Shown: positions 56,825 through 64,000 of the stretch, in pieces
Layout of the letters: the number at the start of each line of letters is the position of its first letter
Position numbering within the stretch: the first letter of the stretch is position 1
DNA from: Chrysoperla carnea
Taxonomy: Eukaryota; Arthropoda; Insecta; Neuroptera; Chrysopidae
Reading direction: 5' to 3'
NCBI RefSeq assembly: GCF_905475395.1
Contig: NC_058341.1
Span: 70,377,501 to 70,441,500 of the forward strand
Length of the DNA stretch: 64,000 bases
Program-made: the position numbers and the translations under genes
Notes under the pieces: generated by a model
The model's input: only the letters and a program-made list of their open reading frames with translations
Told to the model about the DNA's origin: nothing
Databases searched by the model: none

Positions 56825-58068
56825 AATATTTTTTGAAGAGTGTCTTGATGACGTAGAAACAATTATAAGTTATAATTATTTTGGGTAAAACTTTTCAGTC
56901 CGTTTTTTCGTTAACTATACTGTTTTCGGCAAATGTTTCGAACAAAAATGTTACATTTTTAACCATAAAAACTTTCTAATTTAAAGTGTTTCTCTATCTG
57001 TTACCAATTACGGAGTAGATTGAGCTTTTCATTGAACTTGAAATCTTAGGTCAAGTTTATAAATATCTGCGTAAGATGTGCGCATATTCACCCAAAATGT
57101 TTTGTTTGAAGCTTTTTTTATCGATAAAAGTTATTTATCGAGTTTCAAGTATATGCTATAAACTCTTTGGCCGTGTTCCGATATGTACTGGGACTACTGT
57201 ACAGTAGACGTCAATTCAGTATACTGTGAAGCCGTTCCTTTATAGCCAGTTATACTGGTTACTATTTAAAACGGAACGCACTCCAGTATACTGTCAGCAT
57301 CGTTTTTTGACGCGCTTTTCAAATGAGCGTATTAAAGTTTCCTAATTAAATAACAAAATCTATTGTTGGAGTATTGTCAAATTGAAAACATTTATATTAA
57401 TATCAATTGTTAATTGAACTTAATAATACAAGTAAGTAGTTTTCATATTAAAAATAATCTGTTTAATCATCAATAAACTTCAAAATATCGAATATTAAAA
57501 AATGTACGAAAAAATTGTAAATTTTATTGTCAATCTGTCTTCATGTAAAATAACTTTATGAAAAAGCGTATAAAGCTAATTTATTGAAAAAACTAATGAG
57601 AAGTAATGAAATTATTGTAATTTTTGAACATGTTTATGTAGTTTTATTTTTACTGAGAATTTATTTTGATAAATCTTCTACAAATATCTACTGTAATTCT
57701 TAAAATAAATCTTTGAGAATAAAAAAAAATATATACCTTTCTTTTTTTTTTTATTTAAAATATTTTGGCAAAGGCCATTAAGCCATTTACAAAATATATA
57801 TATTTTCAATGTTTAAGAGTCAACGGTTTAGAATTCAATTGGCTTTGACTGATCACGTGATCGAAGTACTGGCGAGTACCTTACCTCAAAAACGCCAGTG
57901 CTCTCAGTAAAAATATTTGGTTATTTATACTGTCATATATTCCCCTAGGGTACTGTGGCAGTATACTGACGTTTATAACGGAACGGATTTTTCTACAGTA
58001 ATAGTACTGGGCAGTGCTTCCAGTGTATATCGGAACATACCCTTTATATGAAGCAGGGATCAGGCGTG
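56825..58068. repeat. inverted copy of 39675-40050 interrupted by a TIR element
   Basis: 56825-57168 followed by 58046-58068 matches the reverse complement of the 39.7-40.05 kb repeat. The break contains the element described next. Confidence 0.85.
57169..58042. mobile_element. 874-bp TIR DNA element with TTT target duplication
   Basis: Imperfect TIRs GGCCGTGTTCCGATATGTAC and (inverted right end) GGGTATGTTCCGATATACAC. Direct repeat TTT lies at 57166-57168 and 58043-58045. The uninterrupted target is seen at about 39682-39690 (inverted repeat copy), which fixes the boundaries. 3-bp duplications and GGGTATGTT-type termini suggest the PIF/Harbinger group, but no transposase is encoded, so class is tentative. 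Confidence 0.8.
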
Positions 58069-58800
58069 TAACATTTGAATATTGCCGCCATTAATATAAC
58101 CACAAAAAATCAACTAAAAAATAAATGTAATTAATAAATTAATTATACTTTCCCAAATGATGAAACCGTGTTTAATGTGATTCCCAAATTAATTAGATTA
58201 GTCTCCATGTAAATTATTATCAAATAACGTAAAAATGGTGAAAATTTAATTTTTTACCTTCTATGTATACGCTTTGAAGAACTAATTAATTAAATGAAAA
58301 CTAATCAGTCCTAAATAATAAAAATATATTCCTAAATCTTCCCAAACGATTTCCAATTGAATAAGATCAGTTTTAAGGCAAAATAAAACTTAACATTTAC
58401 ATAAATTATAAAATAAATTATTCAGTAATACATATTTGAATATTGGCGCCATACTGTCATATAACAATTAATGGTTCAGGTGTACGGTTAATTAACATAA
58501 CCTATAAATAAACTAAAAAATAGGTGATTATTAATTAAGTATACATTCCCAAACTCTGAAACCGTGTTTATCGTAATTCCCAAATGATTTCCTTTCGAAA
58601 AACATAAAAATTAAGTGGATTTAATTTCCTACCTGCTAACTATACGCTGAAAAAAGAATCATTAATTACAGGAAAACTAATAATTCCCAAATTCTAAAAT
58701 TATATTCCCAAATCCTCCCAAACGATTCCCAAATGAATGGAAATAGTTTGAGTGAAAAATAACAATTTTATCTGCTAACTATACGGAGCTAACTATAATC
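58068..58800. repeat. dispersed repeat, direct copy of 41910-42850
   Basis: Starts AACATTTGAATATTGCCGCC and ends CTGCTAACTATACGGAGCT. It lacks the insertion and 100-bp duplication of the other copy. A small local repeat of CTGCTAACTATAATCCGTAT follows at 58805-58840. Confidence 0.82.
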
Positions 58801-58840
58801 CGTATTATCTGCTAACTATAATCCGTATAGTTAGCAGGTC

Positions 58841-60643
58841 CCCGATACATGAACGCTGTCGAGCGAACGCTAAGCACAGAGCGCTAAATTATATAAAATT
58901 TACGAATTCGAAGTAATAGATAATCATAATACCTACTCATTATAAACCAATAACTCGAACTTCTCTACCAAACGGGAAACTTCTATCTCTTATAATTTCG
59001 GAGAAAAGTAGTGAAAACCATATGGCCCTATAACTTGCGTAATTTATTTTCCAAGCGTTTTTCTGAAACTTTGAGAGATAGAACGTTACCAATCGTCCAA
59101 TCGGTATGTATAGCTTCAACCCTATCTGAAAACATTGAGAGTATGATGTGTTAAAATTTGTTTTAGAACCCGTAAATTTAAAAAAAATATTAAAGTTAAT
59201 TAAGTAACAAGTGAAAACAAACGATTGACTGAGTTAATTGTTGAAATACCATGCATAGTCAGTGTTGATTTCTTTATCACATTACAAATACAAACATGTG
59301 ACACATACATAACTAATAAAGTATAGTACATATGTAAATGACTTTATAGGTTTCTGCATTACCGACCGACATTTAGTGTATAGTTTGTACACATATTATA
59401 AAATTTCCGCCTAATTGGCGCCCTCACGGGTAAACAGTGATGTTTACGAAAAAATGTTTCAAACAAAAGTTGTTTAATTTTTTACACTTAAACTTTTGTT
59501 CTATCTCTAACGGTTTATAAGATGGGTCCTACGGACCCAAGACCCAATTGACCTATGATGCTCATTTACGAACTTGACCTCACTTTTAACGTCCTGAGTA
59601 CGCTGTAAAAATTTCAGCTCGATATCTTTTTTCGTTTTTGAGTTATCGTGTCCACAGACGGACGGACGGACGGACAACCGGAAATGGACTATAATTAGGT
59701 GATTTTATGAAGAGCTATGACAAAATTTTTTTCCTAGCATCATTATTTTTAAGCGTTACAAACTTGGGACTAAACTTAATATACTATGTATATTTCATAT
59801 ATGCATGGTATAAAAGTATCGATGTGTTTTTTGTTTTATGTAAATGCTTTAGGCAGTCCACTTTGGAATATAGAAATGGTGTTCAAAACCGTCAAAATTA
59901 AACTAAACCAAACTAAATGTCAAAAGATGCAAAACGGGGTAGAAGTTTATTTGGAACCATTTGCAGTAGGTCCATGTACTAACTGAGCTCTACCGAGCGC
60001 AGCTAATTATTAATAATAATATCAAAATTTTGATGAAATTTTTCAAATTTGATATAATAGAAATAGATAATTAAATTACTCAATATAAAATCACAAAGAG
60101 TGAAATTTTTTATTGATTCACTAGCCATTATCTTAATTTATATTGAACTAAAAAAAATAAGTTTAAAAAAATGTCGAAAGGGTATGAAATGTCGATATAA
60201 TATTTAAATTTCCCTCCATTAACAAAGTTTAAATGGCCTATCTAGAGCATATGTACAGTAGGGAAATTACCTGATTTTTGTTGAAATAAAAGTCAAAATA
60301 TTGTTTATATTTTCAAAATTTTATAAGAAAATGTAATTTTCATTGCTGTTTGGGTGAATTTCACACCTGTAATTTTTATTCTTAAAATATTTACATTTAA
60401 TGAAATATCTAAATAAAAACAAAAATAAGATAATAATATTTGTGTTTGACATTTAATAGTGACCTAGTGAAAAACCAAAAATAAATCAAAATCAGCTCAT
60501 AATTAGAACTAGATTACGAAGGTATTCAATTCAATAATATATTAATTTTCAAATATTAAAGATGTCATTTTTATTGCTTTTTTAGTTATATCTACTTAAA
60601 GTATACGAATTTATGTGCACCAGCACAATAGATTATTAGCTCC
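58841..60643. other. intergenic stretch with a dispersed repeat, no gene
   Basis: 59420-59700 is a repeat related to 26030 and 39305 (AACTTTTGTTCTATCTCTAACGG), with a (GACG)n run at 59655-59674 (ACGGACGGACGGACGGAC). Short frames after 59707 show no domain. The Tamo-like gene promoter should lie in the last part, but no TATA box is convincing. Confidence 0.5.
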
Positions 60644-63600
60644 ATGGTTGTGATGGCCGAATATTTGACCCAGGACCGTTTGTCCGAATTAAAACACCAT
60701 ATTAATCAATTACATTATAGTTACCTGGAGACGGAGGAAAGTCCACAAAAAATTGATCAACGGCAGAAACTAGAAGGTATGTGTGTTAAAGAACCAATCA
60801 AAACATCTAGAAAAGAGGATCTGTAGTCAAATTACCTGACGTTTTTGGACATTATTAAACAAATGTTTCTATCAGCATCCCCCGCAGTCATTAATAATGA
60901 ATACTTTTTCCAGTGGGGTAAATTTAATTCGATAATTTTGATTTTATCCAATCAATTTCTAATTGAGTATTCAGTCTCAATTTGACCAAAATTCCTTTTC
61001 ATTTTGTTTCGTGGGAGTCTTTACCAATTCATAAAAAACATAAACAACATGAAAGGCAGTGGCGTAGCCAGCTTAACTTGCAACCGGGGCGCAATACTTC
61101 TTTAGCGCCCCTCCCCGCATTCGAAATTTATTTTTTAGCGTCTTAGTTCTTTTGTTCTTAGTCTTCTAGAAGTATTAAAAATAGCCAAAGATATAAAATC
61201 AGTTGGTTTTTTATAGACCCAAAAGAACATTCAGCCAATTTAACCTAGTCATAAGGTGGGGGGGGGCATAGGGTCCCAACGGTGGGCATATTTATCCCAA
61301 ATTTTTTTGAAATATTTTTGTTGGCTAAATACGCATCCAATGTCAGATTACACAAATTCAGTCACGTATTCCAAAAATCGTGCCGTTTTTGACTCGAAAT
61401 TCCATTTTTTGAATAAAAAAAACGGAAAACTAAGTATTTATCACCCAAAATGTTATCTAGAAGATATTTTTGGTCGCTGATTACGAATAATGTCAGATTA
61501 ACAGATTCTGTCACGTATTCCAATAATCGTGCCATACCTCCTAGATAACAGTTTGGACGATAAATACTTAATTTTCCGTTTTTGCGCCAAAAGTAGAACT
61601 TCGGATCAAAAATGGCACGATTTTTGGAATACGTGACAGAATTCGTGTAATTTGACATTGGATTCGTATTCAAAAACCAAAATTACCTACTAGATTACCT
61701 TTTTTAGCCAAAGTAAACATTTCAAAATAATTTGGACTACATGATGCTCCCTGCTGGATCCCTGTACACTCTTATGACTAGGTTAAGTAGGCTGAATGTT
61801 CCTTGGAGTGTTATAAACGTTTCAAAAATTTTCATTAAAATTATTGCTGTTTCCCCACTTTTGACATTTATTCCGGCTTATTATCAAATATTTGATCAAA
61901 TCCATTCGATAATCAAAAAACTTGTTGAAAACCAAATTTTAGCCAAAAAAGTTTAAAACGTCGAGGTTAAAAAGCAACTGAAGATGGTTATAATCCCATT
62001 AAAATCACCCCTAGAATTGACAGAGATAAAAATTCAAAATTTCATCTCGAAAATATTCTGTTTGGAGGGTTTTGGGGTTGCTGATTACGAATCCAAAGTC
62101 TAAAAGTAACTGAAGACGGTTGCAACCACATTAAAACCTCCCCTATACTAATATTTTTTTTAAATAAATGAGTAGTATTAACCAAATCGCTTTGGAAAAA
62201 TCGCTTTTCGAGTAAAAAATTCGTGAAATTTGAAAAACCGCGATTTTTACGATTTTCATCCCTCAAAAATCCTATGAAAAAATCAGATTTTCTAATGTAT
62301 AAAACTTTTATTTCTAGTGTAAAGCTAACTAGGCAACATCCCGCAAAAATTTTTTTCCAAATTGAATTTGACTTGACTTTGACTTTGGAAGTGCTTGATT
62401 GTTAAGAGAGACTACCCAAAAAAACGCTTGCCTGTTCTATACATGCTAGAAAGATGGAATTTTCACCAATCGACTCAAATTAACAGAAAAGTTCGCAAAA
62501 TTTCATATTCCACAACACAACCCCCCCGGAAAATTAGAAAAATGGTTTTTACAATTTTGAAATTTTTCGAACTTTTCTGTTAATTTGACTTTATTTCGAA
62601 TTTTGCCGGGACTAAATAGACGTATGGAGCAGTGTGTTTTCTTCAATTGTTTCAAATTCAATATATTTTCAAAATGATAGTAACAACCAATGTCAAAAGC
62701 TCATAGTTTTTGTGTTAAAGTGAAAAAAGTGCGAAAATTTTGCAGTTTTTCACTGAATACGCTGGTAGCACAACTATTTTTGCTTACAAAATGTAGTTTC
62801 ACAGTCCCCTAAGTGGTCCAACTAACACACCAAAATAGCAGCTTTACTTCGCGTTTAGCCATTTTAGTTGTTTTTTTGTAAGATTTTACTAGCGTATAAT
62901 ATATCTAAAATGATTAGATTATACTCCAGCAGATATGTACTTTTTACCTGGAAAGTATTCCAAAGTTAATGAAATTTTTACAGGCTTTTTGGGGGTACTC
63001 GAGGATGTTTATCCTAAGTTTTCGACCTTGTATTTATTCTTTGGATTGTTGTTTGTAATTTTGAAATCATAATCTATTTTTCATTGGCGTGAACCATTTT
63101 TTAATGGGAATATTTTCCCATGGCCCTTGGCGAAATGCGTTTCTCGCTATTTATACTGAATATCATACCCAATTAGTAGAATAATGTAGTTGTTTACATT
63201 TTCTCACAAATTTTCCAAAAAAAATTTTTTGAACAGCCCCCCTCCCCTCAAATTAGCACAGGATCCTCGAGGTCGAAAACTTAGGATAGACATCCTATAG
63301 TAGCTAATAGACATCCTATTTTTGTGTATATCTATTGGAGTATTACGAGTCCTTTTCCAAAATTAAAATATATTTTTTTATTTTAGCCTACATCAGAGAG
63401 TATTTATGTTTGGTACCGAATCAACATAAATTTTGCTTTCGTGAAACAGCGGATGTGTTACATCGTTCAGCAAGTTACAAAACAGATTTTAGTGGTTATC
63501 GCGCAGCATTAGCTTGGAATGCTCTAAGTATGTATGCCGGTAATTTACTAGCACAGCCATGGCGAAAAGAATATCGAACAATACGATTGTATAGTGGATT

Positions 63601-63766
63601 TTACAAGCATGAAATTGAAGCGAATTTAGTTGGTGCTGAAATAATGCTTGAAGTTATGGGTTATAAACATGTCGGGGATAGTGTTATGGTATTAGAAGGT
63701 CCAATATGTCCGGATCGTGTCGCAAATGTATCGAGAGATTCATTGGTGGCATTTGTTGAATGTCAG
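60644..63766 (+). CDS. tamo: Tamo/SPATA2-like PUB-domain protein, first two coding exons
   Basis: Exon 1 60644-60776 (44 codons plus one base, donor GAAG|GTATGT) joins exon 2 63387-63766 (acceptor TATTTTAG, donor CAG|GTAAAT) in phase, creating an Ala codon at the junction; exon 2 ends in phase 0. The gene continues beyond the window. Exon 2 carries ETADVLHRSASYK, WNALSMYAGNLLAQPWRKEY, LYSGFYKHEIEANLVGAE and GPICPDRVANVSRDSLVAFV, the PUB-domain core of SPATA2/Tamozhennic. In mammals SPATA2 bridges CYLD to the LUBAC subunit HOIP through its PUB domain; in Drosophila Tamo affects nuclear import of Dorsal. The start Met at 60644 is followed by another at 60653; either may be used. Intron 1 (60777-63386) carries foldback repeats. 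Confidence 0.8.
61200..62050. repeat. foldback-family repeat, copy 2, in intron 1 of the Tamo-like gene
   Basis: It contains an inverted pair about 61320-61500 against 61540-61670 (e.g. CACGTATTCC...ATCGTGCC against GGCACGATTTTTGGAATACG). It shares sequence with 30361-31030, partly inverted (61740-61870). Confidence 0.7.
62455..62600. repeat. hairpin-forming segment
   Basis: CAAATTAACAGAAAAGTTCG (about 62475) is matched inverted by CGAACTTTTCTGTTAATTTG (about 62568-62587). Intronic and non-coding. Confidence 0.65.
62990..63297. repeat. small foldback element
   Basis: CTCGAGGATGTTTATCCTAA...TTTTCGACCT near 62998-63028 is matched inverted at about 63255-63297 (AGGTCGAAAACTTAGGATAG...CATCC). 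It lies about 90 bp upstream of exon 2 of the Tamo-like gene. Confidence 0.7.
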
Positions 63767-64000
63767 GTAAATGATCACTCTATATTATTTCTCTCATGTT
63801 TTTTTGGAGGGGTTTCATATCTCCTAACGACCAATTTAATATTGGTGAATAGAATCTTGAGTCAGGCAGTGGATTTGCAGTTATTTCGCTATTGCGCAAC
63901 CTATGACATTTACAAGAAAAATTAATCAAAAAACTCAATTTTTTACATCACATATTCTTTTCCTGAATTTCAAAAGAGTTCCAGAACAGATTTATTTCCA
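63767..64000 (+). other. start of intron 2 of the Tamo-like gene
   Basis: It follows the donor CAG|GTAAAT. The frame stays open into the intron to 63925 by chance but loses family similarity after the donor. Confidence 0.6.

Noticed and set aside
63767-63925. Extension of the Tamo-like exon 2 reading frame to a stop at 63925
   Set aside because: A strong GT donor lies at 63767, and family-like sequence stops there; the extension is intron.

Overview
The window is AT-rich eukaryotic DNA, most likely from an insect. Coding exons are sparse and carry canonical GT-AG introns. The rest is crowded with Ty1/copia and errantivirus LTR elements, a jockey-type LINE, Helitron-like ends, foldbacks and MITEs. 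The host-type genes fit an insect: Atg10, a Tamo/SPATA2-like gene, C2H2 zinc-finger paralogs and an ankyrin-PRANC gene. I cannot name the species; a hemipteran or hymenopteran is only a guess.

Region by region. Positions 1-16000 are a nested retroelement pile. A copia element (5' end outside the window, one nonsense codon) lies just upstream of an errantivirus env gene. Env is itself split by a second copia element (5892-10432) with two 218-bp LTRs that look identical, an intact ORF and a 5-bp target duplication (ATTTT). The errantivirus LTR after env is split by a decayed jockey LINE (11245-15648) flanked by a 14-bp target duplication. Positions 16700-25400 hold a foldback, a 10-finger zinc-finger gene and repeats. 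Positions 25396-30243 carry a three-exon minus-strand gene of unknown function (191 aa) whose first intron is full of inverted repeats. Positions 30300-34800 are MITEs, including one with 33-bp inverted repeats and an exact 8-bp target duplication. An ankyrin-PRANC gene with two opposite single-base frame breaks lies at 34849-36972. Further repeats follow, then an intact Atg10 at 43144-43713.

The most unusual part is 43944-47855. It looks like a non-autonomous Helitron on the minus strand (CTAG end with hairpin, TC start, insertion between A and T) that contains heat-shock-element-like arrays. Inside it sits a 2630-bp palindrome with essentially no spacer. Each palindrome arm carries a hammerhead-ribozyme-like motif near its outer end and a 31-bp tandem array in which every unit reads like a branch point, pyrimidine tract and AG.

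Positions 48000-60000 hold further foldbacks, a mariner-type transposase scrap, a zinc-finger gene with an in-frame stop, an intact 12-finger gene, and a TIR element with a TTT target duplication whose empty site is also present in this window. The right end (60644-63766) has the first two coding exons of a Tamo/SPATA2-like gene that continues beyond the window.

No operons, CRISPR arrays or tRNA genes were recognised. The host genes appear unrelated and independently transcribed, apart from the three zinc-finger genes, which share a protein plan; two of them also share flanking repeats.
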